The notes under the pieces were generated by a model. The model did not search any database and was not told the origin of the DNA. It saw nothing but the letters and a program-made list of their open reading frames with translations. A program made the translations under genes and the position numbers. This document shows positions 7,021 to 15,022 of a stretch of DNA of 43,470 bases, in pieces; the first letter of the stretch is position 1, and each line of letters opens with the position of its first letter. This stretch comes from an uncultured Mycobacterium sp. (GTDB lineage Bacteria; Actinomycetota; Actinomycetes; Mycobacteriales; Mycobacteriaceae), in contig FLQS01000049.1 in the NCBI GenBank assembly GCA_900078375.1, positions 1 through 43,470 of the forward strand. The letters are read 5' to 3'.

Positions 7021-8193
7021 TCAGCCTCGCCGGCCGGCGCGTTCGGCGAAAGCATCCAGCGCGGCGAGCACTTCGGGGGAACGCCACACTCGATTGCGGG
7101 GTCCATTGGTTGCCTCAATGAGGATTCCCGCCTCGGTGAGCGGGTTGAGGTAGCGGTGCGCGTTGGTGGACTCCATGCCCAGCTCCTGAGCCAGGAGTAC
7201 GGCGTTCACGACTGGGCGGCGGGTCAACAAATCGGCAACCTTCCACACCGCCGAGTCGGACCGCGCGGTGATCACGCCGTTCCAGTTCTCCCGGATCTCG
7301 CGAAGCTCGGCGACCAATTGTCGCCCGTTGGCGATCGCCAGCACGGTGGCTCGCGAGAAGCGCTCGACGATCGGTGCGGCGTCACCGTCGCGGTAGCTCG
7401 TCAACGCGGCGAAGTACGCGCCGGTGTCGGCGAGTAGGCCGGCTGAGACCGGCACTGTCACCTGACGCGTCAGGCCTTTGTTGCGCAGTAGGGCTTGCAC
7501 CAGAGCGCGACCGGTGCGGCCGTTGCCGTCGGCGAAGGGATGAATGGTCTCGAATTGCGCGTGGCCAACTGCGATCTGCGGCAGCGCGGGAACATCGGCG
7601 CGCTGCGCGAAAGCAATCAAGTCGGCAATCGCCCCAGCGATGAAGTCATGACGCGGGCCGACAAACGTCGCCCCGATCGGGGTGGATCCACCGCCGATCC
7701 ACACCGGCTCGGTCCGGAACTCGCCCGGCGTATGACGTGGGTCGTTGATCATCAACGCGCGGTGCATCGCCAGGATCGCATCAGCGTCTACGGTGTCGGA
7801 CAGCGCGACCGCCGCCTTCATCGCGGCAGTATTGGCGACGATCATCTCCGCGTTGCGCCTGGCCTTGCCCCCGGGTAACTCAGCCTCACCGATCGCGCGC
7901 GCCGTCGCGGTCAAGTTTTCAATCTGCGCGCTCGCGGCGGATTCCGACCGCAGCAACACCGCAGCGAACGGTGCGATCTCGCCGCCGAGTTCGGCGTCGA
8001 ACCGTGCGATCTCGCGACTGGCCGACTCGGCGTCGGCCAACACAGACGCTGGCAGCTCCAGCACCAAATCAGAAATGCTGGCTGGCACAGCGGGGTGATA
8101 GATGCCGTACCGAGGTCGCGCCCCACCCACGCGCCGCCCGCCCTGCGGCTCCCAACGAACGTCCTCGTAGGTGATCGGGCGAAGTGAAGTCAC
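7021..8193 (-). CDS. fic: Fic-domain protein (probable AMPylase with self-inhibition)
   Basis: The 390-residue protein has the canonical Fic active site HPFADGNGRTGR near residue 215, needed for transfer of AMP from ATP to a target hydroxyl. An inhibitory helix motif of the Ser-x-x-x-Glu-Asn type, SAQIEN, lies upstream at about residue 90. That is the N-terminal (class II) arrangement in which the Glu blocks ATP. The C-terminal 100 residues look like a winged helix (LAQELGMESTNAHRYLNPL), so the protein may also bind DNA and repress itself. A palindrome (8204-8233) sits just upstream. It is not paired with a small antitoxin, in line with the built-in inhibitory motif. Its target is unknown. 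Confidence 0.9.
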   Translation of the reverse strand: MTSLRPITYEDVRWEPQGGRRVGGARPRYGIYHPAVPASISDLVLELPASVLADAESASREIARFDAELGGEIAPFAAVLLRSESAASAQIENLTATARAIGEAELPGGKARRNAEMIVANTAAMKAAVALSDTVDADAILAMHRALMINDPRHTPGEFRTEPVWIGGGSTPIGATFVGPRHDFIAGAIADLIAFAQRADVPALPQIAVGHAQFETIHPFADGNGRTGRALVQALLRNKGLTRQVTVPVSAGLLADTGAYFAALTSYRDGDAAPIVERFSRATVLAIANGRQLVAELREIRENWNGVITARSDSAVWKVADLLTRRPVVNAVLLAQELGMESTNAHRYLNPLTEAGILIEATNGPRNRVWRSPEVLAALDAFAERAGRRG

Positions 8194-8203
8194 TGGCCCA
8201 GTT

Positions 8204-8233
8204 TAACTTCATTTATTCGATTAAGTGAAGTTA
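8204..8233. promoter_or_regulatory. Inverted repeat upstream of fic
   Basis: TAACTTCA (8204-8211) and TGAAGTTA (8226-8233) form perfect 8-base arms around a 14-base AT-rich spacer, 10 bases before the fic start codon. A third half-site, GTGAAGT, overlaps the first codons. This looks like an operator, most simply for the winged-helix end of Fic itself. Confidence 0.55.
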
Positions 8234-8323
8234 GTGGGCAGAGTCATGGCACCGGTTCAAACTCCGCACCGTCCGCGCACGCATCGAGCCCTCTGGAGGC
8301 TGCTTGGACACGGTGCGAATTTC

Positions 8324-8341
8324 TGGTCATACTTATGACCA
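8324..8341. promoter_or_regulatory. Palindromic operator of the toxin-antitoxin pair
   Basis: TGGTCATA, CT, TATGACCA is a perfect 18-base palindrome whose last base is the A of the ATG at 8341. Antitoxins of the Phd/YefM family repress their own promoters by binding such palindromes. The site argues for ATG 8341 as translation start, because the alternative ATG at 8335 lies inside it. Confidence 0.65.
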
Positions 8342-8625
8342 TGGCGGAAATCAGTTCACTGGCTGAGACGAAAGCCCACCTGTCGGAGTTGGTGGCGCGG
8401 GTCGGCGAGCAACACGAACGGGTGACGGTCACCGTCCATGGGCGTCCTGCCGCGGTCCTTATCGCTGTCGATGATCTGGAGTCTCTCGAGGAAACGATTG
8501 CAGTCCTGTCCGATTCTGCGGCGCTGCGCGCACTAAGCGAGGCCGATGCCGAGCTGGCCCGAGGAGAGAGCGTGAGTGAGGGCGATCTCGCCGCGGCGAT
8601 GCAGGCCCGTCGAGCTGGGAAGTGA
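8341..8625 (+). CDS. Phd/YefM-family antitoxin (RelF-like)
   Basis: The 94-residue antitoxin neutralises the toxin encoded by the next gene and represses the pair. The N-terminal Phd/YefM DNA-binding fold is clear (EISSLAETKAHLSELV, then VTVTVHGRPAAVLIAVDDL). The C-terminal half is an acidic toxin-binding region (LSEADAELARGESVSEGDL) very like RelF (Rv2865) of M. tuberculosis. The start at 8341 was preferred over 8335 because of the operator. Its stop overlaps the toxin GTG by four bases, giving translational coupling. Confidence 0.9.
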   Translation: MAEISSLAETKAHLSELVARVGEQHERVTVTVHGRPAAVLIAVDDLESLEETIAVLSDSAALRALSEADAELARGESVSEGDLAAAMQARRAGK

Positions 8626-8900
8626 CCGACCAGCGCTACGAGCTGGTCGTCGCCCCGACCGTGCGACGGCAGTTGACCGAAACCTTGCCGGAGGCGGTGG
8701 CATTCGCGGCCTATGAGTTCATCACCGGACCACTGCTGGACAACCCACACCGAGTCGGCAAGCGATTGAGGCCGCCGCTGGACGATCGTCACAGTGCCCG
8801 CCGAGGCACGTACCGCGTGATCTACCGCATTGACGACGTGCACCGACGCGTCACGGTCGTGGGTGTTTTCAGCCGCGCCGACGCCTACCGCAAGCAATGA
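8622..8900 (+). CDS. RelE/ParE-family toxin (RelG-like)
   Basis: The 92-residue protein has the compact RelE fold signature: VVAPTVRRQL at the start, RVGKRLRPPL in the middle, and the conserved core SARRGTYRVIYRID followed by a final strand and basic tail (SRADAYRKQ). RelE toxins bind the ribosomal A site and cut mRNA. The basic residues of the core (Arg-Arg, Arg in RVIYR) are kept, so it is probably active. It resembles RelG (Rv2866). GTG 8622 overlaps the antitoxin stop. Confidence 0.9.
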   Translation: MTDQRYELVVAPTVRRQLTETLPEAVAFAAYEFITGPLLDNPHRVGKRLRPPLDDRHSARRGTYRVIYRIDDVHRRVTVVGVFSRADAYRKQ

Positions 8901-8981
8901 TGATCGGCCGGCGGCGAATACCTCGAATCGACCGGATTCAGCCGGTCCAAAGCCGAATCGGCCAGAAGCAAGCTCCGTCGA

Positions 8982-9320
8982 CTACCTGCCGCGGTGTGAC
9001 TTGATGAGCGCGAGGCGCTCCTGGAGCAGTTCCTCGAGTTCCTCGATCGTGCGGCGTTCCAGAAGCATGTCCCAGGGTGTGCGCGGAACCTTCACCTTTT
9101 TGGGCTCAGCTGGCGCGCGCCCCGAGATGACGGTCCCCTCCATGCCATTGCGGCATTGCCAGGTGTCGGGGATCTCGGCGTCGTCGGCGAAGGGTACAGC
9201 GAACTCTTCGCCGTTCACGGTGCGATACCGCGCGATTGAACGCGGCGCCAGATTGTCCTTGCGGTCGGTCTCGTAACTTACGGACCCGAGGCGACTGCCC
9301 TTCATCACGCGATTTGCCAT
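8982..9320 (-). CDS. rbpA: RbpA-like RNA polymerase-binding protein, possibly a second paralogue
   Basis: The 112-residue product starts MANRVMKGSRLG and keeps the RbpA layout: N-terminal SYETDRKDNLAPR tail, RYRTVNGEEFAVPFADDAEI beta-barrel core, WQCRNGMEGT, a PKKVKVPRTPWDM basic linker and the sigma-interacting helices RRTIEELEELLQERL. RbpA binds the sigma subunit (SigA, SigB) and stabilises open promoter complexes. Compared with the M. tuberculosis protein as I recall it, this copy differs in the linker and C-terminus (SGRAPAE, PWDM, KSHRGR). It is also not next to ppm1, where the usual gene sits. A diverged second copy is therefore possible. ATG 9320 was chosen over 9344 by homology. Confidence 0.87.
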   Translation of the reverse strand: MANRVMKGSRLGSVSYETDRKDNLAPRSIARYRTVNGEEFAVPFADDAEIPDTWQCRNGMEGTVISGRAPAEPKKVKVPRTPWDMLLERRTIEELEELLQERLALIKSHRGR

Positions 9321-9517
9321 CGTCAACAACTTCCTCAATTGCACACCCGGAGAGACAGCGGGTGCAGGTTAGGGCCGACCAAGCGGGACCCCAGATGGCT
9401 TTACAACCTTCGTTGACCATTCTAGTCCAGAGGGGAGGAGCGATGGTTGAGCGAGCAACGCACCTTGCTGGACGGACGCCCCCTACCGCCTGCCGATCGG
9501 CCCCCACTGCCACGGCG

Positions 9518-10615
9518 TCACACCGCGGCCTGCTCTTCCCCGTTGCACGGCGGCTCGACCACCACGGCCGTCCCGCCGCCGACCCGCTTGGCGCGGTACA
9601 TCGCCTCATCGGCGCGGTGCAGGATCGCGTCCAGATTGAGCTCGACCCCGTCAATGGGCTCCCAGGTGACCCCCACGCTGGACCGCAAGGCCAGCCCCAT
9701 ATGGTCATGCAGCGTCAGACTTTGCACCCGTCTGACGAAGCTATCGAGGTCGTGGTCATCCAAAAGTCCTGCAACAAGCACGAATTCGTCTCCACCGACC
9801 CGTGCGGCGAGATCGCGGGTCCGGATGGTCTTGGTCAGCTGTTCGGCGACCGCGCGCAGCGTGGCGTCTCCCCTGCCGTGTCCGTGGTGGTCGTTGAGCT
9901 GTTTGAACCCGTCGAGGTCGATCACGACGACGGCCAGTACGGCACCGCGTGGACTCCGCGCGAACGTCAGGCCCGCTTCGGTGAAGAGCCCGCGCCGGTT
10001 CAGCAGCCCGGTCAGGGGATCACGATTGGCCGCGTAGGCGGTGGCACTCAGGCCGCGACGGGTGCCCTCGACAACGACCGCAGCGATCGCCGGCATGACG
10101 ACGACAGTCGCGAGGGCGGGCAAGAAGTAGAGCGACAGCTCCGCCAGCGAGGCACCGTCGTGTTGCACTCCGACCCAGGTGAACGCCACGATCGTTGCGG
10201 TAGCGAAGCCGGAGTGCAGGTACAACACTCGGTAGCCCAACAGCACCGCGACGAAGACGCCGATCAGGCACATATAGACGGTCGCCGACAGGCGCGCCTC
10301 CGGCACGGCGAGCGTCGCGCCCGACACGGCCAGCGCGACATCGCCCCACATGGCAAAGGCGATAGCGCGCCGGTGCCCGGGCCACGGGGTCACCAACCAC
10401 CCGACTCCTACAGCCAGAGCCGACAACAGAATTGCCAGGTGAACGACGCGGGCAGCCAGGCCGTGTGGCCCCAACGGCTGGAGGGGCTGAATCTGTTCCA
10501 GGGCGCTGAGCAGCCCCAGGCCGATACAGGCCAAGCCGATGAAGATCCGGATCGCACGGAGGTAACCAGTGGCGCGCAGCACTGACGTAGCGATGGCGAA
10601 CTCGCGCTCACCCAT
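9518..10615 (-). CDS. Membrane-bound GGDEF-domain diguanylate cyclase
   Basis: The 365-residue protein has six predicted membrane helices in residues about 20-185 and a cytoplasmic GGDEF domain after residue 195. That domain begins NRDPLTGLLNRRG and carries an intact catalytic loop VGGDEFVLV plus the metal and substrate region VVVIDLDGFKQLND. It would make cyclic di-GMP from two GTP. No RxxD product-inhibition site is obvious five residues before the loop (the sequence there is RTRDLAARVGGDEF, so RTRD may serve). There is no EAL domain and no phosphodiesterase nearby. The seven-residue tail EEQAAV has no clear role. It is probably monocistronic. Confidence 0.92.
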   Translation of the reverse strand: MGEREFAIATSVLRATGYLRAIRIFIGLACIGLGLLSALEQIQPLQPLGPHGLAARVVHLAILLSALAVGVGWLVTPWPGHRRAIAFAMWGDVALAVSGATLAVPEARLSATVYMCLIGVFVAVLLGYRVLYLHSGFATATIVAFTWVGVQHDGASLAELSLYFLPALATVVVMPAIAAVVVEGTRRGLSATAYAANRDPLTGLLNRRGLFTEAGLTFARSPRGAVLAVVVIDLDGFKQLNDHHGHGRGDATLRAVAEQLTKTIRTRDLAARVGGDEFVLVAGLLDDHDLDSFVRRVQSLTLHDHMGLALRSSVGVTWEPIDGVELNLDAILHRADEAMYRAKRVGGGTAVVVEPPCNGEEQAAV

Positions 10616-10680
10616 GCCTCAGCCCTCGGAAATTGTGGTCGGTATGTGTGACGGATGGTATCGGGCAACACCGTCAGTGG

Positions 10681-12051
10681 CTACAGCGTGGTCCCATCTG
10701 TGGCCGTGTAGGCCCGCCAACCGCCGAACCGGGTGATCTCCTTCTGGCCCTCGACCAGTGCGGGCTCACCGATCACGCCCAGCACCGTCGACCCGTCGTC
10801 GAGGCGGACCTTCCCGATCGACAACCCGGGCGGCTCGGCGAGCAGGATGCCCGCCAGGCCCGCGGCGGGTACCGCCCACACCTCGACCGCCACCGAGACC
10901 CCCCAGCCGTCGGTGACCCGGATCATCGCCGGATGGTCGTCGTTGATCGTCCACAGCCGGTACACCGGCTCGGTGACGGCCTCCCGGATGAACGTGGCGC
11001 CGGCCGCGGCCATGTTGGGCGAGAGTTTCAGCCCGCGCATCAACGTGCCGTTGACCGCCAATAGCACTGCCCCACTGTCGGTTTCATCGTCACGCACAGC
11101 CGCCACAGTAGCGCCGACGATCCGGGTTCCCGACGTGCCGGCCAGGATCTCCGGGATCTCCTCGGCCGCCCCGATGACGCCGACGGCCCCGGGCGTCGCG
11201 GCCACGAAGTCGGCGACGGCCTCCACCTTGGGTTCCATCGATCCCTTGCCAAACTGGCCGGAGGCGATGTAGTCGCGGGCCTGTTCCACGGTGATCGTGT
11301 CGAGCCACGTCTCGGCGGGCGTCCCGAAACCGACGGCCACGCGCGGTACGCCGGTGGGAATCATCAGCAGATCCGCGCCCAGTTCATGGGCCAGCAGGCC
11401 GGAGGCGATGTCCTTGTCGACGACGGCTTCCACGCCGACGACAGTGCCATCCGGTTCAAGGGCCACGGGGATGCCGCCGCCGCCCACCGCGACGACGATC
11501 ACGCCGTCGTCGAGCAGCCGGCGGATCACTTCGGTCTCGAGGATGGCCGTGGGCCGCGGCGAGGCCACCGTACGCCGCCAGCCCCGCCCGGCGTCCTCGG
11601 CGATGGTCCAGCCCTGGCTGGCGGCCAGGGCTTTAGCCCTGGCCTCATCGAGGAAGGAGCCGACCGGCTTGGTCGGATTGTCGAAGGCCGGATCGTCCAG
11701 GCTCACCACCGAGTGGGACACCACTGCCACCACCGGTCGGGACAGGCCCCGGCGGGCGAGCTCATTGCGCAGCGCTTTGACGAACATGTAGCCGATCGCG
11801 CCCTGGGTATCGGCGACGGCGTAGTCGACCGGGACGGGGTCCACCTCATCTTGGGCCAGCTCTGAGCGGCGCAGGATGAATCCGACCTGTGGTCCATTGC
11901 CATGGGAGACAACGAGTTTCCAGCCCTGCTCCACCATGTCGATCAGCGGCGACACGGTGCGGGCGACCGTGTCGTACTGCTGCGGGATCGAGTCATGGTC
12001 GGCGTCGGTGACCAATGCATTGCCGCCGAACGCGACGATGGCAGTTTTCAT
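10681..12051 (-). CDS. Carbamate kinase fused to an allophanate-hydrolase C-terminal-like domain
   Basis: Residues about 1-315 are a carbamate kinase: FGGNAL, HGNGPQVG, AVGGGGIPV, DKDIAS and MEPKVEAV are all present. This enzyme converts carbamoyl phosphate and ADP to ATP, ammonia and CO2. Carbamate kinases end at about 310-315 residues. Here about 125 more residues follow, and they read like the C-terminal domain of allophanate hydrolases: NGTLMRGLKLSPNM, then VAVEVWAVP, GIGKV-type strand, and EITRFGGWRAY. In that family the C-terminal domain is reported to decarboxylate N-carboxycarbamate to carbamate, so the fusion would join production and use of carbamate. ATG 12051 overlaps the DUF1116 stop (ATGA). 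It is the last gene of the operon. Confidence 0.85.
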   Translation of the reverse strand: MKTAIVAFGGNALVTDADHDSIPQQYDTVARTVSPLIDMVEQGWKLVVSHGNGPQVGFILRRSELAQDEVDPVPVDYAVADTQGAIGYMFVKALRNELARRGLSRPVVAVVSHSVVSLDDPAFDNPTKPVGSFLDEARAKALAASQGWTIAEDAGRGWRRTVASPRPTAILETEVIRRLLDDGVIVVAVGGGGIPVALEPDGTVVGVEAVVDKDIASGLLAHELGADLLMIPTGVPRVAVGFGTPAETWLDTITVEQARDYIASGQFGKGSMEPKVEAVADFVAATPGAVGVIGAAEEIPEILAGTSGTRIVGATVAAVRDDETDSGAVLLAVNGTLMRGLKLSPNMAAAGATFIREAVTEPVYRLWTINDDHPAMIRVTDGWGVSVAVEVWAVPAAGLAGILLAEPPGLSIGKVRLDDGSTVLGVIGEPALVEGQKEITRFGGWRAYTATDGTTL

Positions 12052-13466
12052 GGGCGTGCTCCAAGTCCCGACGCCAGCGCGGCCAGTGCGTCGTTGAAAC
12101 AGTCCATCGGTGCGGTGGTGATGCCGGCACCGATCTGCCCGACGCCGGCAAGCCGGTGCGCGATGCCGGTGTTGATGATCGGCAGGACACCCGAATCGAC
12201 CACCAGGCGGGCGTCGATTCCGGCCGGTGTACCCCCGAAGTTCAACGGCGGCAACGTGAATGCGGGGTTGGCGCCCAACGTGATGGACAGCATGCGGCGG
12301 CTGTTGGCCGTTGCGTCGGCCGGGGTGCCGCCCACGAACTGGACGATCGCCGGTGAGGCGGCCATCGCGAATCCGCCGAGCCCGTTGGTCTCGGTGATCG
12401 CCGAGTCGCCGAGGTCGGCTGCCGCGTCGTCGACGGAGTAGCCCGGGAAGTACAGCCCGTCAACGGGATTGGCGGGTGCCTGGAACCACTGATCGCCGGT
12501 GCCGGACAGTTTGATGCCGAAGTTCACGCCGTTGCGAGCCATCACCGTGACCATGCTGCCGCCCGGCACACCCGCGGCGGCATCCGACATCGACTTGGCT
12601 GCTGCCATCGAGATGTTGAGGAAGAAGTGGTCGTTACCGGCGACGAACTCCAAGGCCCGGCGCACCGCGTCGGACGGCAGGTCGGAACCCAGCAGCGACA
12701 ACGTCAGCCGCTTGAACATCAACCCGGATGCGGCGGCGTTGCGGTTGTGCAGCTCGTCGCCCATGTGCAGCGCCTGGGCCATCAGCGGTTTGAGGTCGGG
12801 GTCGGCCAGCCCGCGCACCGCGACCTGCATGGTGGCGAAGAAGTCGCCGCCCAGCCACCGCAGCCGGTCGAGTACGTCGGGCGAGTTGGCGCCGAACCGC
12901 AGCACCTTGCCCAGTCCCTCGTTGAGATTGCAGAAAGCCCGGTTCCCCGCGGCAGTGTTCTCCACCACCCACACCGGCATCGACGGGCTGATAATGCCCG
13001 CCATCGGCCCGACCGCACCGTGCTCGTGGCAGGGGTCCAGCGCCACTTCCCCACTCTCGGCGAGCTTTTCGGCAGCGTCGAGGTCCTGCGCCCAGCCCTC
13101 GTAGAGGATCGCACCGGCGATGGCGCCGCGCTGCGGTCCACACATGTCGGGCCAGTCGATCGGCGGCCCCGAATGCAGGATGCGGCGCTCGGCGGGGTCG
13201 AGGCCGGCGATCGCCTCGCCGGCGCGAACCAGGTCGATCAGGCGTGGCTGCGCGGCCAGATAGCGGTCGAACGCGATCTGGTTGGCCGCCTCGATGCGCG
13301 GGTCCCCGACCAGGGTGGCCAGCGTCCAGCCCAGCGCGGGATCAGCCCCCGCGGGCGGCGCCCAGGTGATGTTGGTGACCTCACCGCCGGCAGCGGTGAT
13401 GTTGGTGGCGAAACCCTGCAGGCCGACGTTGACGACCTTGAGGTCCTGTTCGAAGAGCTTCTTCAC
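12048..13466 (-). CDS. DUF1116 protein (YlbE/AllG-like)
   Basis: From GTG 13466 the product has 472 residues and belongs to DUF1116, the family of E. coli YlbE (AllG), a subunit of oxamate carbamoyltransferase. Recognisable family features include PPAGADPALGW near the start, HSGPPIDWPDMCGPQRGA, DPCHEHGAVGPMAGI and the C-terminal DSGVLPIINTGIAHR. The GTG was chosen because it overlaps the FdrA stop as GTGA; the earlier ATG would overlap FdrA by 43 bases. With FdrA it should form the transferase that moves a carbamoyl group between an amine or acid and phosphate. The third E. coli subunit (AllH, DUF2877) has no gene here. Confidence 0.85.
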   Translation of the reverse strand: MKKLFEQDLKVVNVGLQGFATNITAAGGEVTNITWAPPAGADPALGWTLATLVGDPRIEAANQIAFDRYLAAQPRLIDLVRAGEAIAGLDPAERRILHSGPPIDWPDMCGPQRGAIAGAILYEGWAQDLDAAEKLAESGEVALDPCHEHGAVGPMAGIISPSMPVWVVENTAAGNRAFCNLNEGLGKVLRFGANSPDVLDRLRWLGGDFFATMQVAVRGLADPDLKPLMAQALHMGDELHNRNAAASGLMFKRLTLSLLGSDLPSDAVRRALEFVAGNDHFFLNISMAAAKSMSDAAAGVPGGSMVTVMARNGVNFGIKLSGTGDQWFQAPANPVDGLYFPGYSVDDAAADLGDSAITETNGLGGFAMAASPAIVQFVGGTPADATANSRRMLSITLGANPAFTLPPLNFGGTPAGIDARLVVDSGVLPIINTGIAHRLAGVGQIGAGITTAPMDCFNDALAALASGLGARP

Positions 13467-15019
13467 CGCTGCCCTCCCCGCGCGGCGATCAGGGTTGCCG
13501 ACCACAGGGCGGCCTCGGCATTACTCGAGGCGACCAGCACCCCGGCGGACTGCAGGCCGGCGACGGCCTTGGCGCGGTCCTGCGGATCGAGGTCGGTGCC
13601 GCACACGTAGCCGATGAACGCCACCGTCCGTCCGTCGGCGCGGGCCGCGGCGCCCGCGGAGTCGATGATCGACATCAGTTCTGCCGTCGGGTCGTCGGCC
13701 GAGCCGTAACCGAGCACGACGTCGAACAGCACGACCGCCGTGTTCGGGTCGGCGATCTCGTCACGGATACGGGCATCTTTGCCCGATGGGTCGATCATCG
13801 GATGCGGTCTGCCCTGGGTGAATTCGTCGTCACCCATGTCGACGATCGTGTGCTGCAGACTCGTTCGGATATCGGCCAGCACCGCGTTGCCCGCCACCGG
13901 GGTGTTGGAGTGTGCGGTGATGCCGTGGGAGCGGTGCACCAGCTGCGCCTCGAAGCAGAACGTGCCGCCGGAGAAGATGCCCCGCACGTATCGCTGGCTC
14001 GGCGCCATCGAAGCCGCGAGATCGGTAAGGGTGCGCTGCATTGCGGGGGCGATCGCGATATCGGCGGAGCTGGGCGGCTCGCCGCGGGCCAGCTCCACGG
14101 CCATGTCGGCGGCCTGCGCGAGATACGAAGCGCCGTACACACCGTCCCCGGTGATGGACGCCGGGTCGGCGCCGAGGAAGATGACGACGACGGGTTTCGC
14201 GCTAGCCCCCGCCGCGGCAAGGACTTTCGCGGCCACCGCGGCCGACGGCGGCTTGGACACCAGGACGATCACCGCGGTAGCCGGATCGCCGTCGAGGGCG
14301 GCCAGGCCGTGCAGCATCGAGATGCCGCCGATGGCGTCGGCGAGGTCGTGTCCACCGGTACCCAACGCCTGCGACACCCCCGATCCGTTCTGGTGGATCC
14401 GGACGGTGACCTCCTGTGTGCCGGTGCCGGAGGCGCCGACCACTCCGATGGGCCCACGCCGCACGACGTTGGCGAACCCCAGCGGGATGCCGTTGACGAT
14501 CGAGGTCCCACAGTCCGGGCCCATGACCATCAGGTCGGCCTCGCGGGCATATTGCTTGAGGGCTAGTTCGGCTTCCGGGCTGACGTTGTCGCTGAACACC
14601 ATGACGTCCAGACCCAGGCGCAGTGCCTTCATCGCCTCGGCGGCGGCGTAGTCGCCGGGCACCGAGATCAGCGCGAGGTTGAGCGAGGGATCTTTGGCGA
14701 CGGCCATCTGGATGCTGGTGGTGGGCGCGGCAGCGGCAGGTTCACCGCTGTCGCCGGCCGCCGCTGAGAGCAGCTTGTCGGCGATCGCGAGCGCTTCGTC
14801 GCAGGCCTCGTCGGTGCCCGACACGGCGACGACGAGGTCGTTGGGCCGGACCTCGAAGGCGCCGAGCCCGGCCTGGGCCAGATTGTCGACGTTGGTGGCC
14901 GAGGCCATCACCACCGACGCGGCCTCGATGCCCGGTATCGACGTCACCCCCGCCGACACCGTCATCAAGGACACCGAGTCCTTGTAGAGGTTCGGATAGA
15001 AACGTGAACTGGTTCCCAT
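13463..15019 (-). CDS. fdrA: FdrA-family protein (AllF-like carbamoyltransferase subunit)
   Basis: The 518-residue protein is related to succinyl-CoA synthetase, with a CoA-binding-type Rossmann domain and a ligase-type domain. Family signatures are MVMGPDCGTSIVNGIPLGF followed by GPIGVVGASGTGTQEV, then FSGGTFCFEAQ and HPMIDPSGKDARI. In E. coli FdrA (AllF) works with DUF1116 and DUF2877 proteins to phosphorolyse oxalurate to oxamate and carbamoyl phosphate. Here FdrA is followed by DUF1116 and carbamate kinase, the same order of chemistry. ATG 15019 lies three bases after the hydrolase stop, and the stop overlaps the next start. The true substrate cannot be read from sequence. Confidence 0.88.
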   Translation of the reverse strand: MGTSSRFYPNLYKDSVSLMTVSAGVTSIPGIEAASVVMASATNVDNLAQAGLGAFEVRPNDLVVAVSGTDEACDEALAIADKLLSAAAGDSGEPAAAAPTTSIQMAVAKDPSLNLALISVPGDYAAAEAMKALRLGLDVMVFSDNVSPEAELALKQYAREADLMVMGPDCGTSIVNGIPLGFANVVRRGPIGVVGASGTGTQEVTVRIHQNGSGVSQALGTGGHDLADAIGGISMLHGLAALDGDPATAVIVLVSKPPSAAVAAKVLAAAGASAKPVVVIFLGADPASITGDGVYGASYLAQAADMAVELARGEPPSSADIAIAPAMQRTLTDLAASMAPSQRYVRGIFSGGTFCFEAQLVHRSHGITAHSNTPVAGNAVLADIRTSLQHTIVDMGDDEFTQGRPHPMIDPSGKDARIRDEIADPNTAVVLFDVVLGYGSADDPTAELMSIIDSAGAAARADGRTVAFIGYVCGTDLDPQDRAKAVAGLQSAGVLVASSNAEAALWSATLIAARGGQR

Positions 15020-15022
15020 GCG

